A stretch of DNA of 64,000 nucleotides from Burkholderiales bacterium Ga0077544 (GCA_001464355.1 LNEU01000015.1:186001-250000), one strand, 5' to 3'. Shown: positions 1-10,958, counted from the stretch's first letter. Notes: a model not told the origin generated them from the letters alone. A program made the numbers and translations.

Positions 1-1412
1 CTACCATGTTGGCCGCACGTTCACCGCTGGATGTTGACAGGCCGGCGTCGGGACTGGCTGCCAGCGTGATGGCGGAACAGGCAGAAGCAATCATTCCGTA
101 TTTGACACGCTATCGTCCTGCGCGTTTGCGTTCCATGATAGTCCCCATCGCGATTCTGCTTGTCGTGTTTCCCTTGTCCTGGATTGCGGCACTGGTTTTA
201 TTCGTGGCGGCACCGTTGATCCCGATTTTCATGGCTCTGGTCGGCTGGCGCGCGAAAGCCGCGAGCGAGGCGCAGATGCTGGAGATGGGCGGCATGAACG
301 CTTTTTTGCTGGATCGTTTGCGCGGTTTGGCAACCCTGCGCACATTGGGTGCGGTGCAAATGACTGCATTGCGGCTGCGCGACGCAGCGCAATCCCTGCG
401 TCGACGCACGATGACGGTATTGCGGATCGCATTTCTGTCTTCTGCCGTGTTAGAGCTGTTCGCCGCATTGGGTGTGGCGATGATCGCGGTGTATGTGGGT
501 TTTCATCTGCTGGGACAACTGGAGTTTGGCGCATGGGGAAATCGCCTGAGTCTGGGGCAGGGTTTGTTTATCCTGTTATTGGCGCCGGCTTTTTTTGAAC
601 CTTTACGTGATTTGTCTGCGGCCTGGCATGACAGGGCGGCAGGCGAGGCAGCGCTCGACGCATTGCAGCGCTTATCGGATACCGGTTTGCTGCTGCCGGA
701 TGCGCTGGGCGAACAAATTTTTTCTGCCTCTGAACAAGTGAAGGCACCTTCAGTTGCCATTAACGGTTTGCTTTTCTTTCACGGTGGCGCTTCAGCCCCG
801 TTGTTCGACGATTACGTATTGGATGTGGAATCAGGCGAACACATTGCCATTGTTGCGCCCAGCGGTGGCGGTAAATCTACCCTGTTGTCGCTGATCGCCG
901 GTTTAGTATCGGCGCAGGCTGGTGAGATCAAGATCGATGGTCTGAAACTTTCGGCAAGCACAGTGACCACTCTGCGTAGCCGCATGATATGGATAAGCCA
1001 GAAGCCGCACATTTTTGCCGGTTCGGTGCGCACCAATGTCACTCTTGGTCGTCCCGGTGTCGATGCAGAAGATGTGGAGCAGGCTCTGCAGTTTGCTGCA
1101 CTGGATAAGGTGCCGCAGGCAAAGCTCGGTGTTGCATTGGGTGAGGGCGGTGGCGGATTGTCGGGTGGCGAAGCAGTACGTTTGGCTTTGGCCCGCGCGA
1201 TGGTCGCGCAGTATGCCGATCTGCTGCTGGTCGACGAGCCGACCGCGCATCTGGATGCCGCGACTGCCAAAGAAGTAAGCGATGCCTTGCTGCAGCTGGC
1301 GCAAGGAAAAACCATGATAGTTGCTACGCATGATCCTGTACTGGCGGCACGCATGGATCGTCAGGTTGTCTTGAGCACTGCGTTGAATGTAGATGCCGAG
1401 GTGGCAGCATGA
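1..1412 (+). CDS. cydD: Cysteine/glutathione ABC exporter, CydD subunit (5' end outside the window)
   Basis: ABC permease/ATPase fusion with Walker A GPSGGGKST-like APSGGGKST, LSGGE signature, LLVDEPTAHLD; ORF open at window edge and N-terminus short; directly followed by cydC-cydA-cydB. Confidence 0.9.
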   Translation, partial: TMLAARSPLDVDRPASGLAASVMAEQAEAIIPYLTRYRPARLRSMIVPIAILLVVFPLSWIAALVLFVAAPLIPIFMALVGWRAKAASEAQMLEMGGMNAFLLDRLRGLATLRTLGAVQMTALRLRDAAQSLRRRTMTVLRIAFLSSAVLELFAALGVAMIAVYVGFHLLGQLEFGAWGNRLSLGQGLFILLLAPAFFEPLRDLSAAWHDRAAGEAALDALQRLSDTGLLLPDALGEQIFSASEQVKAPSVAINGLLFFHGGASAPLFDDYVLDVESGEHIAIVAPSGGGKSTLLSLIAGLVSAQAGEIKIDGLKLSASTVTTLRSRMIWISQKPHIFAGSVRTNVTLGRPGVDAEDVEQALQFAALDKVPQAKLGVALGEGGGGLSGGEAVRLALARAMVAQYADLLLVDEPTAHLDAATAKEVSDALLQLAQGKTMIVATHDPVLAARMDRQVVLSTALNVDAEVAA

Positions 1413-3133
1413 AGCTCTGGCGCGATCTGCAGCCGGTGCTGACCCTGTTTATTGCCAGTCACAAAAACAAATTACTGATCGGTGCCTTGCTGGCAGCTGT
1501 CACTGTATTGTCCGGCATGGCTTTGCTTGGTTTGTCCGGCTGGTTCATCACGGCAACTGCGATTGCCGGCTTGAATGTATCACTTGCATTCATGTTCGAT
1601 GTCTTCATGCCGTCGGCCGGGATTCGATTGCTGGCGCTGGGTCGTACTGCTGCACGCTATGGCGAAAGATTGGTTACGCATGACGCCACGCTGGCAGTGC
1701 TGGCAGCTTTGCGCGAACGTTTATTTCTCGGCTGGGCGCAACCGGAAGCGGCGCGCCGTTTAATGGCACGACCTGCGCAGTTGCTGTTCCGCCTGACTGG
1801 CGATATTGATGCGCTTGATTCCTTGTATCTGCGCATTCTTGTGCCCGCCAGTTCGGCGTTGTTGGCTGCGCTGGCAACCGGGATTGTGTTGAGTTTTATC
1901 GATGTGCGTCTGGGAATCGCTATGGCACTTTGGCTGATAGTCGCGGGTCTCGGGATTGCCTATGTTATTGCACGAGCATCACGTCGGGCAGCTCGCCGTC
2001 GTAGTTATGGCATTGAAGCGTTGCGCGCGCGCAGCATTGATCTGGTCACGGGGCAAACCGAGTTGCTGATGGCCGGACGGCTGGACGCACAACAAGCTTC
2101 GCTGCTCGCTGCCGACAAATACCTTGCGCGTGCCGATGATGCCTTGAACCAGCTTGAAGCGCGCGCCGGCGCTGCGTATGGCGTAGTCGGGAGCCTGACT
2201 CTGGTTGCCACGCTGCTAGTCGTGGCGGTGTTGATGGAAAACGGCACTATAGGTGCACCGGTCGCTGCGCTGGCCTTGCTGCTGGTGCTCACTGCAACTG
2301 AACCTTTTTCGGCATTACGTCGTGGTGCTTTGGAATTAGGGCGCACAGTGTTGGCTGCACATCGCCTGAGTCCACGTATGAATGTGTACGCATCGCATGA
2401 CGACAACCCCGCGCCGATTGTTCAACCTTCTGTACTGCCTTTGCATCAGGATCTGATTCTGTTTTTACGCGACGTGCGCGCGCATCCTGCAGGTCGGGAT
2501 GCATCTGGCGCTTCGGTTCTGCAGGACATCTCTCTGACTATTGCTCGGAATGAACGCGTCGCCTTAATAGGTGCAAGCGGTGCGGGAAAATCGACCTTGA
2601 TGGCAGTAATCGCCGGTGAACTGGCTGCACAGTCGGGAACGGTACAAGTTGCCGCCCACACCTTGCTGACGCAAAGAACTGAATTATTCCAGGACACCCT
2701 GCGCGACAACTTGCGTCTGGCGGATGCCGCTGCCGATGACGCGCGCCTGTGGGAAGTATTGCAGACCGCTGGTCTGGCCGATGACGTGAAAAAAATGCCG
2801 AACGGGCTGGATACGCGCCTGGGTGAGGGTGGCTTGGGATTGTCCGGCGGGCAACTACGTCGGCTGGCCCTGGCGCGCTTGTTGTTGCGCGATGTGCCGC
2901 TGTGGTTGCTGGACGAACCGACCGAGGGACTTGATCCGCAGACCGCGCGCGACGTGTTACAGCGGCTGGACAAGCTGGCTGCCGGGCGCGCCATCCTGCT
3001 GGCTACGCATGTGCGGCGCGAGGCTGCGTTGGCGGGTCGCTTGGTTTGTATGGAACATGGGCGTATTGTGATGGACGTGATGCGTGGCGATACGGGTTTT
3101 GACCTGGTATTGAATACGCTGCGACCGGATTGA
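1409..3133 (+). CDS. cydC: Cysteine/glutathione ABC exporter, CydC subunit
   Basis: ABC exporter fold with GASGAGKST, LSGGQLRRLALARLLL; 4-bp overlap with cydD. Confidence 0.9.
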   Translation: MKLWRDLQPVLTLFIASHKNKLLIGALLAAVTVLSGMALLGLSGWFITATAIAGLNVSLAFMFDVFMPSAGIRLLALGRTAARYGERLVTHDATLAVLAALRERLFLGWAQPEAARRLMARPAQLLFRLTGDIDALDSLYLRILVPASSALLAALATGIVLSFIDVRLGIAMALWLIVAGLGIAYVIARASRRAARRRSYGIEALRARSIDLVTGQTELLMAGRLDAQQASLLAADKYLARADDALNQLEARAGAAYGVVGSLTLVATLLVVAVLMENGTIGAPVAALALLLVLTATEPFSALRRGALELGRTVLAAHRLSPRMNVYASHDDNPAPIVQPSVLPLHQDLILFLRDVRAHPAGRDASGASVLQDISLTIARNERVALIGASGAGKSTLMAVIAGELAAQSGTVQVAAHTLLTQRTELFQDTLRDNLRLADAAADDARLWEVLQTAGLADDVKKMPNGLDTRLGEGGLGLSGGQLRRLALARLLLRDVPLWLLDEPTEGLDPQTARDVLQRLDKLAAGRAILLATHVRREAALAGRLVCMEHGRIVMDVMRGDTGFDLVLNTLRPD

Positions 3134-3187
3134 ATTTCGACCCCGACCAATGAGCGGCAAAGAATTTAAGTCTTAAAAGGGAGCACC

Positions 3188-4789
3188 ATGGAACTCGATA
3201 TTGTTTCGTTATCACGGTTACAGTTCGCCATCACGGCGCTGTATCACTTTCTGTTTGTCCCGCTCACGCTCGGACTTTCCATCCTGCTGGCAATCATGGA
3301 GACGGTCTATGTCATGACCGGACGCGTCATTTGGCGCGACATGACCAAGTTCTGGGGCACGCTGTTCGGCATCAATTTCGCTATGGGTGTCGCCACCGGC
3401 ATCGTGATGGAATTTCAGTTCGGCATGAACTGGAGTTACTACAGCCATTACGTCGGCGACATTTTCGGCGCGCCGCTGGCGATTGAAGGCTTGATGGCTT
3501 TCTTCTTGGAAGCCACTTTCGTCGGACTGTTCTTTTTCGGTTGGGACAAGCTATCCAGGGTCGGCCATCTGACCGCAACCTGGGCCGTCGCGATCGGCTC
3601 CAATTTCTCTGCGTTGTGGATACTGATTGCCAATGGCTGGATGCAAAATCCGGTCGGCTCCGCATTTAATCCAGAAACCATGCGCATGGAAGTCACCGAC
3701 TTCGCTGCAGTATTGACCAACCCGGTCGCGCAAGCCAAATTCGTGCATACGGTATCTGCCGGTTATGTGACGGCGGCGATTTTCGTGCTGGGTATTTCAG
3801 CCTGGTATGTGCTGAAAGGACGTCATCTTGAATTGGCAAAGCGCTCAATGACAGTTGCCGCATCGTTCGGTTTGGCCGCCTCGTTGTCGGTCGCGGTGCT
3901 TGGTGATGAAAGTGGCTATCTGTCGACCGAACATCAAAAGATGAAGCTGGCCGCGGTGGAGGGTATGTGGGAAACACAGGATGCGCCAGCCGCCTTCACG
4001 CTGGTGGGCTTCCCGAATCAGGAAGCACGCGAAACGCATTACGCGATTCATATTCCCGCATTGATGGGCTTGATCGGCACACGTTCGCTGGATACGGTGA
4101 TACCCGGTATTAACGAGCTGGTGCAACGTGCCGAACTGCGCATCGCCAATGGCATCAAGGCCTACGATGCGCTACAAAAAATTCGTGCGGCTGGCAGCGC
4201 CGATCAAATCACTCCGGCTATGCGCTACGCATTTGAAGAAACCGGCAACGATCTCGGTTATGCGCTACTGCTTAAACGCTATGTAGATGATCCGCGTCAG
4301 GCGACCCCAGAACAGATTTCGAAGGCAGCGTTTGATACCGTGCCGCAAGTGGCGCCGCTGTTCTGGCTGTTCCGCATCATGGTGGCGATCGGCATGTTCC
4401 TGATCCTGCTGACCGGAGTGTTCTTCATTCTATCCGCCAGACGACAGCTGGATAAACATCGATGGTTGCTAAAACTGGCAGTGTTGGCAATTCCATTGCC
4501 ATGGATTGCAATTGAATCCGGCTGGTTGGTCGCCGAGTTCGGGCGTCAACCGTGGGTGATTGAAGGCGTGTTACCCACTGCAGTAGCGGTATCGAATTTG
4601 GGCATCACGACCTTGCTGATTACGCTCGTTGGCTTCGTGGCGATTTATACCGTGCTGTTCATCATCGAGATGAAGCTCATCTTCAAGGTCATACGAAAAG
4701 GTCCTGAGATAGAAAGTTCGCCGGAAACAGGGGCCTACGGCAAACCAACTGCCGACGTCATTCCAGCAGCTACACCGGAGCCACTATGA
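3188..4789 (+). CDS. cydA: Cytochrome bd ubiquinol oxidase subunit I
   Basis: Starts MELDIVSLSRLQFAITALYHFLFVPLTLGLS; long Q-loop type with HYAIHIPALMGLIGTRS and GYALLLKRYVDD. Confidence 0.97.
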   Translation: MELDIVSLSRLQFAITALYHFLFVPLTLGLSILLAIMETVYVMTGRVIWRDMTKFWGTLFGINFAMGVATGIVMEFQFGMNWSYYSHYVGDIFGAPLAIEGLMAFFLEATFVGLFFFGWDKLSRVGHLTATWAVAIGSNFSALWILIANGWMQNPVGSAFNPETMRMEVTDFAAVLTNPVAQAKFVHTVSAGYVTAAIFVLGISAWYVLKGRHLELAKRSMTVAASFGLAASLSVAVLGDESGYLSTEHQKMKLAAVEGMWETQDAPAAFTLVGFPNQEARETHYAIHIPALMGLIGTRSLDTVIPGINELVQRAELRIANGIKAYDALQKIRAAGSADQITPAMRYAFEETGNDLGYALLLKRYVDDPRQATPEQISKAAFDTVPQVAPLFWLFRIMVAIGMFLILLTGVFFILSARRQLDKHRWLLKLAVLAIPLPWIAIESGWLVAEFGRQPWVIEGVLPTAVAVSNLGITTLLITLVGFVAIYTVLFIIEMKLIFKVIRKGPEIESSPETGAYGKPTADVIPAATPEPL

Positions 4790-5940
4790 TTCTGCACACA
4801 CTTATCGACTACGACATCCTGCGTCTGATCTGGTGGGGTTTGATCGGCGTACTGTTGCTGGCTTTTGCAGTGACCGACGGCTTTGATCTGGGCACAGGAA
4901 TCTTGCTACCATTTGTCGCGAAAACCGATATTGAACGTCGTGTGGTGATCAACAGCGTCGGTCCGGTTTGGGAGGGCAATCAGGTCTGGCTGATTCTCGG
5001 AGGCGGCGCAATCTTTGCCGCATGGCCGCAACTGTATGCGGTGGCTTTCTCCGGTTTCTATCTGGCGATGTTTGCAATTCTGGTTGGCCTGATCTTGCGG
5101 CCGGTTGCATTCAAGTTCCGTAGCAAACGCGAAGAACCAGAATGGCGGGCGCGCTGGGATTGGGTATTGTTCTTCTGCGGCTTTGTACCGACGCTGATCT
5201 TCGGTGTGGCGTTGGGCAATGTGCTGCAGGGCGTGCCGTTCCGTCTGACTTCCGAGATGCACATTTTTTATGATGGCAGTTTCTTTGGCTTGTTGAATCC
5301 ATTCGCTTTACTGTGCGGTCTGGTCTCGGTCGCGATGCTGATCATGCACGGTGCTGCGTGGTTGCAATTGAAAACCGAAGGCGCAATAGCAGAACGTGTG
5401 CGGTTTTACGGTAGCCTCGCTGCCTTGGCGACCTTCGTGCTATTCGCGTTTGCTGGCGTATTGCTGTGGGCATACATAGATGGCTATCGCATCACCAGTG
5501 TGATCAATCCGATCGGTCCATCCAATCCTTTATTGAAAACGGTTGATGGTCATGTCGGTGCATGGTTTGTCAATTACGCGGCACATCCGTGGACCCTGGC
5601 TGCGCCGGCTCTGGGTTTGCTGGGTGCCATTGGCGCATGGATGGGTTTGCGCATGCGACGTGAGATTTTCACGATACTGAGTAGTGCGGTGAGTGTTGGT
5701 GGCATCGTGCTGAGCGTAGGTGCATCAATGTTTCCGTTCATTCTGCCTTCATCCATCGATCCGCGCGCCAGTCTGACGGTATGGGATTCATCATCGAGTC
5801 ATCTGACCCTGTTCATCATGCTGGTGGTGACGGCAGTGTTCATTCCCATCATCGTGGCTTATACGACATGGGTGTATCACGTGTTGTGGGGCAAGGTGGA
5901 TGAGCAGGCGATACGTGATGAAAGCGGTCATGCGTACTGA
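4786..5940 (+). CDS. cydB: Cytochrome bd ubiquinol oxidase subunit II
   Basis: DGFDLGTGILLPF, NSVGPVWEGNQVWLILGGGAIFAAWP motifs; overlaps cydA stop. Confidence 0.97.
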   Translation: MILHTLIDYDILRLIWWGLIGVLLLAFAVTDGFDLGTGILLPFVAKTDIERRVVINSVGPVWEGNQVWLILGGGAIFAAWPQLYAVAFSGFYLAMFAILVGLILRPVAFKFRSKREEPEWRARWDWVLFFCGFVPTLIFGVALGNVLQGVPFRLTSEMHIFYDGSFFGLLNPFALLCGLVSVAMLIMHGAAWLQLKTEGAIAERVRFYGSLAALATFVLFAFAGVLLWAYIDGYRITSVINPIGPSNPLLKTVDGHVGAWFVNYAAHPWTLAAPALGLLGAIGAWMGLRMRREIFTILSSAVSVGGIVLSVGASMFPFILPSSIDPRASLTVWDSSSSHLTLFIMLVVTAVFIPIIVAYTTWVYHVLWGKVDEQAIRDESGHAY

Positions 5941-5968
5941 TGTGTTGATGTACTGAATTTCGAAGTTC

Positions 5969-5990
5969 GCCGCCATCGCATGATGGCGGC
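5969..5990. other. Inverted repeat between cydB and cydX (9-bp arms, GCAT loop)
   Basis: gccgccatc-gcat-gatggcggc. Confidence 0.7.
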
Positions 5991-6011
5991 ATTTAGAGAC
6001 AAGGATGAATC

Positions 6012-6134
6012 ATGTGGTACTTCGCCTGGATACTTGGTCTGCCGCTTGCCGCTGCTTTCGCAGTGTTGAATGCAATGTGGTACGAACTGATGGACGATGA
6101 GGCTAAACGCAAAGAGACGCTCGCTAATCCATAG
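6012..6134 (+). CDS. cydX: Cytochrome bd small subunit CydX/CbdX (40 aa)
   Basis: Manual translation MWYFAWILGLPLAAAFAVLNAMWYELMDDEAKRKETLANP*; MWYFAWILG signature, one TM helix, preceded by aaggatgaatc; below the ORF-track length cutoff. Confidence 0.93.
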   Translation: MWYFAWILGLPLAAAFAVLNAMWYELMDDEAKRKETLANP

Positions 6135-6340
6135 TCGCGAGTGTCGTAGCCTTATACGCTTGGTGTTCGTTTCGACTAAAGAATCATTACGACAGAATAA
6201 TTTCTTATCAAGATTGCATTTTAAGTCAGCATGTAAGCATGTATGCCACTCAAGTGCATATCGGCAATCTGGCAAAGACCGCTCTGGTCTATAATAACGG
6301 CCCGCGCTATACAAGCAATGCAGCGTAATTCCGCATTCAT

Positions 6341-7030
6341 TTGCGACCTGCTATTTGCCTGCGGCCTTGCATCAACCTTCATCTGGCCATCATTTTGACT
6401 TACAGCGTAAAAGAGATTTTCTACACATTGCAGGGCGAGGGCGCGCATGCCGGGCGGCCTGCTGTGTTTTGTCGTTTCTCCGGCTGTAATTTGTGGACAG
6501 GGCGCGAAAGCGATAGAGCGACTGCCGTTTGCCAGTTTTGCGATACTGATTTTGTCGGCACCGATGGCGAGGGCGGCGGCAAGTTTGCAGCAGCAGAGAC
6601 GCTGGCAAACACAATCAATGCTTTGTGGCCGGAGTCCTATGCGGCCAGCAAATACGTGGTCTTTACAGGCGGTGAGCCTCTGCTGCAACTCGACACAGAA
6701 TTGATCGCCGCGATGCACGCAGTCGGTTTTGAAATCGCGATTGAAACGAACGGCACCTTGCCGGTACCTACCGGCGTAGACTGGGTATGTGTCAGTCCGA
6801 AGATGGGTTCGCAACTGGTCGTTCGCAAAGGCAGTGAGTTGAAGGTCGTGATCCCGCAATTGGCGCAATCGCTGGCGGCGTATGAAGAACTGGATTTTGA
6901 GCATTTCTTCGTGCAACCTATGGATGGCCCATTGGCAGAGCAGAACACTAAGCTTGCTATCGATGTGTGCAAACGCAATCCGAAATGGAAGCTGAGCATA
7001 CAGACGCATAAACTTTTACAGATTCCTTGA
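6341..7030 (+). CDS. queE: 7-carboxy-7-deazaguanine synthase (start likely about 6394, TTG)
   Basis: YSVKEIFYTLQGEGAHAGRPAVFCRFSGCNLW...CQFCDTDF radical SAM; next to queD. Confidence 0.92.
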   Translation: MRPAICLRPCINLHLAIILTYSVKEIFYTLQGEGAHAGRPAVFCRFSGCNLWTGRESDRATAVCQFCDTDFVGTDGEGGGKFAAAETLANTINALWPESYAASKYVVFTGGEPLLQLDTELIAAMHAVGFEIAIETNGTLPVPTGVDWVCVSPKMGSQLVVRKGSELKVVIPQLAQSLAAYEELDFEHFFVQPMDGPLAEQNTKLAIDVCKRNPKWKLSIQTHKLLQIP

Positions 7031-7070
7031 CGCTTACTTAGCGCTTTATTATTAGCTTTACAGAAAAATC

Positions 7071-7520
7071 ATGCTGACAATTACCCGCAAACTTGAATTC
7101 GATGCCGGTCACCGTATTCCCGACCACAAGAGCCAGTGCCGCAATCTGCACGGCCATCGCTATACGCTCGAAATCACGCTGGTCGGTAATGTGATCGATG
7201 TAGAGGGTAGTTCCGATAACGGCATGATCATGGATTTTTCCGATATCAAATCGCTGGCGAAACAGCATTTGGTCGATGTCTGGGATCACTCGTTTATCGT
7301 CTATGAAAAAGACGCGAAGGTACGTGAATTCCTCGAAAGTATTCCGGGCCATAAGACCGTCATCATCGACCGTATTCCTACCGTCGAAAATCTGGCCCAA
7401 ACCGCATTTAATATCCTGAATGCAGCGTACAAGGATCACTACGGTACCGGCTTGCGTCTGCACAAACTGGTGCTGCACGAAACGCCAAACTGCTGGGCTG
7501 AAATCACCGCGGAAGGCTGA
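7071..7520 (+). CDS. queD: 6-carboxytetrahydropterin synthase
   Basis: FDAGHRIPDHKSQCRNLHGHRYTLE zinc-binding motif. Confidence 0.93.
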   Translation: MLTITRKLEFDAGHRIPDHKSQCRNLHGHRYTLEITLVGNVIDVEGSSDNGMIMDFSDIKSLAKQHLVDVWDHSFIVYEKDAKVREFLESIPGHKTVIIDRIPTVENLAQTAFNILNAAYKDHYGTGLRLHKLVLHETPNCWAEITAEG

Positions 7521-8039
<519 letters not shown>

Positions 8040-8186
8040 CGGTTGTTTGCCGTCTCTGTAGTCGCTCTCGCTGCCACCATCCTTCCTGGCCTTCCTGATT
8101 CACCTCGTTGAACCACATTGCTTAGGCGCACTCCAATCGAGTAATCAGGCTGGTTTGCCATTGTTTTCGTCACGGACAAAGTCCTC

Positions 8187-8978
8187 ATGGATGCACCGCA
8201 TGTTGCTGCTCAAGGTCAAAAACTGAAGCCGCCCAGCTTGCTGCTGCTGGCGCTGGAAGGTCGTGCGCCGCTGGAATTAGGCGCGTCCTTGCTGGCATTT
8301 CCTCTATTGAAAAATGTGCCACGCGGCGATGGTCATCCCGTGATGGTGTTGCCGGGCTTGATGGCAGGCGATGTATTGACTTTATTTTTGCGCAAATTCC
8401 TGCAAGGCAGCGGGTATGCGGCTTATGCGTGGGAACAAGGCTTGAATCGCGGGCCGCGCGATGGCGTGCTGGAAGCCTGCATCGCACGCGTCAAAGAGCT
8501 GAGTGAAAAGCATGGTCAAAAAGTCAGCCTAGTCGGCTGGAGTCTGGGCGGAATTTTTGCACGAGAAATTGCCAAAGCCTTACCGAATAATGTGCGTTCT
8601 GTGATCACCTTGGGATCGCCATTTGCGGGGCATCCGAAGGCGAACAATGTGTGGCGCTTGTATCAAGCGGTTAGTGGAAAAACTGCAGTCGACGATGTAC
8701 AAATCGCAGAAATCAAGAAGCCGCCGCCAGTTCCTTTCACCTCGATTTTCAGTCGCAGCGATGGTATTGTGTCGTGGCAATGTTGTGTTGAGAGAGAAGG
8801 CCAACAGACCGAAAATATCGAGGTGCATGGCAGTCATACTGGCTTGGTTGTTAATCCGACAGTTTTGCATGCGATTGCCGACAGACTCGCCCAAGCCGAG
8901 GGACAATGGCGACGCTTCGATAGAGACGGCCATCAAGGGATTAAAAAGCTTATCTATCGCGATCCAACGCGCGCATAA
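8187..8978 (+). CDS. Alpha/beta hydrolase (lipase/PGAP1-like)
   Basis: VLPGLMAGD, SLVGWSLGGIFAREIA nucleophile elbow GWSLG. Confidence 0.75.
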   Translation: MDAPHVAAQGQKLKPPSLLLLALEGRAPLELGASLLAFPLLKNVPRGDGHPVMVLPGLMAGDVLTLFLRKFLQGSGYAAYAWEQGLNRGPRDGVLEACIARVKELSEKHGQKVSLVGWSLGGIFAREIAKALPNNVRSVITLGSPFAGHPKANNVWRLYQAVSGKTAVDDVQIAEIKKPPPVPFTSIFSRSDGIVSWQCCVEREGQQTENIEVHGSHTGLVVNPTVLHAIADRLAQAEGQWRRFDRDGHQGIKKLIYRDPTRA

Positions 8979-9014
8979 GGCCGTAACGTTTAACCAATTT
9001 TTGAAAGTCTCAGT

Positions 9015-9938
9015 TTGCCCATCGCTAAAGTAAATGATCTTGATATCTGGTACGACACGCAAGGCGATCCAGCGAACCCACCACTTTTATTGATCGTTGG
9101 TTTGGGAATGCAATCGGTATCCTGGCCAGAGTCGTTTTGCAATGGTTTGGTTGAACATGGTTTCTATCTGATCCGTTTCGACAACCGCGATAATGGTTTA
9201 TCGACCAAGCTGCATCATTTGGGCAAGCCGAACACGCTGTTGGCCGTGATGAAAATGGCCTTGCGTATGAAGCTCGCTGCCGGGTACAAACTCGACGATA
9301 TGGCAGCCGATGCTATCGGCCTGATGGATGCGCTTGATATTCCGAAGGCGCACATAGTTGGCGCGTCAATGGGCGGCATGATTGCGCAGATTGTTGCCGC
9401 ACGTTATCCGGAACGCGTGCGCAGCCTGACTTCCATTATGTCGACCAGTGGTCGTCGCGGATTGCCGGGGCCAACGCGCGCTGCGCGTAAAGTACTTTTC
9501 TCTGCTGCTCCAGATCCGACGCAGCAAGTTGCCCTCGTTGAACATTTCGTCAATACGATGCAAGTGATTGGCAGTCCAGCCTATCCGACGTCGCCAGAAA
9601 TTTTGCGCGAACGCGTATCGCGCACTATCAAGCGCAGCCTAGAGCCGATCGCTACGACGCGACAACTGCTGGCCATAGGCGCATCAGGTGATCGCGTCGA
9701 TCTTTTGAAAAATATTGCGGCCCCGACTTTGGTCATACATGGGATCGAAGATCCACTGGTCCCGATTGCCGGCGGGCGTGACGCAGCACGATTGATACCG
9801 AATGCAGTGATGGTAGAAATCGCAGGTATGGGACACGATTTACCAGATCAACTGGCAGATCAAATAACCGGAAAAATTGCTGCGCATTGCCACGCGGCCG
9901 ATGCAATGGCAGTCGGCATGCCGGTTTTGGTTGAGTAG
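9015..9938 (+). CDS. Alpha/beta hydrolase (TTG start)
   Basis: GLGMQSVSWPESF, RFDNRDNGLST, VGASMGGMIAQ, C-terminal GMGHDLP. Confidence 0.85.
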   Translation: MPIAKVNDLDIWYDTQGDPANPPLLLIVGLGMQSVSWPESFCNGLVEHGFYLIRFDNRDNGLSTKLHHLGKPNTLLAVMKMALRMKLAAGYKLDDMAADAIGLMDALDIPKAHIVGASMGGMIAQIVAARYPERVRSLTSIMSTSGRRGLPGPTRAARKVLFSAAPDPTQQVALVEHFVNTMQVIGSPAYPTSPEILRERVSRTIKRSLEPIATTRQLLAIGASGDRVDLLKNIAAPTLVIHGIEDPLVPIAGGRDAARLIPNAVMVEIAGMGHDLPDQLADQITGKIAAHCHAADAMAVGMPVLVE

Positions 9939-9942
9939 CCAA

Positions 9943-10917
9943 ATGAATGTTCAATTAAATCAGGATGTGCGGCAATTAATATTCGCGAATAAATCAGATG
10001 GCCCAGTCGTCGCGATCATTTCGCCTAGCGGCTATGCACCGAATCCAGAAGCAGTTGAGCGCGGCATCGCCACTCTGCAAGCGCAAGGTTGTCGCGTGCG
10101 TAACTTTACGGATGCTTCTACAAAATTTCAGCGTTTCGGCGCTACCGACGATGCGCGCATTGCGCAACTGTACGCAGCTGCACAAGACCCTGAAGTGGAT
10201 ATCGTGCTGGCCTTACGCGGCGGCTATGGTTTGACGCGTTTGCTGCCGGATCTGGATTTTGACATGTTGGCGGAGAGTGGAAAACTGTTCGTTGGCCATA
10301 GCGATTTCACCGCGTTGCAGATGGGATTGTTGGCAAAGATGGGCGCTGTAAGTTTTTCCGGTCCGATGTTGTATCCCGATTTTGAGCGTGATGAATCAAG
10401 TGGTGTTTTGAGCGAATACACGCTCAATAATTTTTGGCAGTGCATGACGCAGTCTTCGCACACGGTTGTCGGTCATGCTGAAGACAATCCACAGCTTTCA
10501 GTCACAGGCACGTTGTGGGGCGGCAATCTGGCGATGCTGACGCATCTGGTCGGCTCGCCTTGGTTGCCTAAGGTGCAGGGCGGTATTTTGTTCGTCGAAG
10601 ACGTGAACGAACATCCTTATCGGGTGGAGCGCATGATGCTGCAGTTATTGCATGCTGGTGTTTTGGATGAGCAGCAGGCGATTGTGCTCGGTGATTTCTC
10701 CGCTTACCGTTTGACTGACTACGATAACGGGTATGACTTTGCGCAGATGGTTGCTTACTTGCGGGAGCATGTGCCGGTGCCGGTGTTGACGGGATTGCCG
10801 GTTGGGCATGGGCGGGATAAGGCTACGATGGTGGTAGGTTCTCGGGCTGAGTTGGTTTCCGGTTTTGATTCGTTTTCTTTGACTATGACTGGGTATCATT
10901 CGTTAATTGGGCGGTAA
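9943..10917 (+). CDS. ldcA: Muramoyltetrapeptide LD-carboxypeptidase (S66 family)
   Basis: ISPSGYAPNPE, ALRGGYGLTRLLP, GHSDFTALQ, GGNLAMLTHLVGS, FVEDVNEHPYRVERM. Confidence 0.88.
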   Translation: MNVQLNQDVRQLIFANKSDGPVVAIISPSGYAPNPEAVERGIATLQAQGCRVRNFTDASTKFQRFGATDDARIAQLYAAAQDPEVDIVLALRGGYGLTRLLPDLDFDMLAESGKLFVGHSDFTALQMGLLAKMGAVSFSGPMLYPDFERDESSGVLSEYTLNNFWQCMTQSSHTVVGHAEDNPQLSVTGTLWGGNLAMLTHLVGSPWLPKVQGGILFVEDVNEHPYRVERMMLQLLHAGVLDEQQAIVLGDFSAYRLTDYDNGYDFAQMVAYLREHVPVPVLTGLPVGHGRDKATMVVGSRAELVSGFDSFSLTMTGYHSLIGR

Positions 10918-10925
10918 ATCTTTTC

Positions 10926-10958
10926 TTTCTTCGTGGTGGGTTGCCGGGCTACCCCGGC
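10926..10958. repeat. Partial copy of dispersed intergenic repeat (tttcttcgtggtgggttgccggg plus gccggg-ctac-cccggc stem)
   Basis: 23-nt block matches 14960-14982 at 22/23 positions. Confidence 0.65.

Noticed and set aside
2446-3150. Long antisense ORFs such as 2446-3150, 11100-11765, 13392-14078, 44974-45570 and 62393-63007
   Set aside because: They lie opposite confidently identified genes (cydC, ABC-F, nadA, fdhA, OYE) and have Arg/Ser/His-rich shadow composition with no recognisable motifs.
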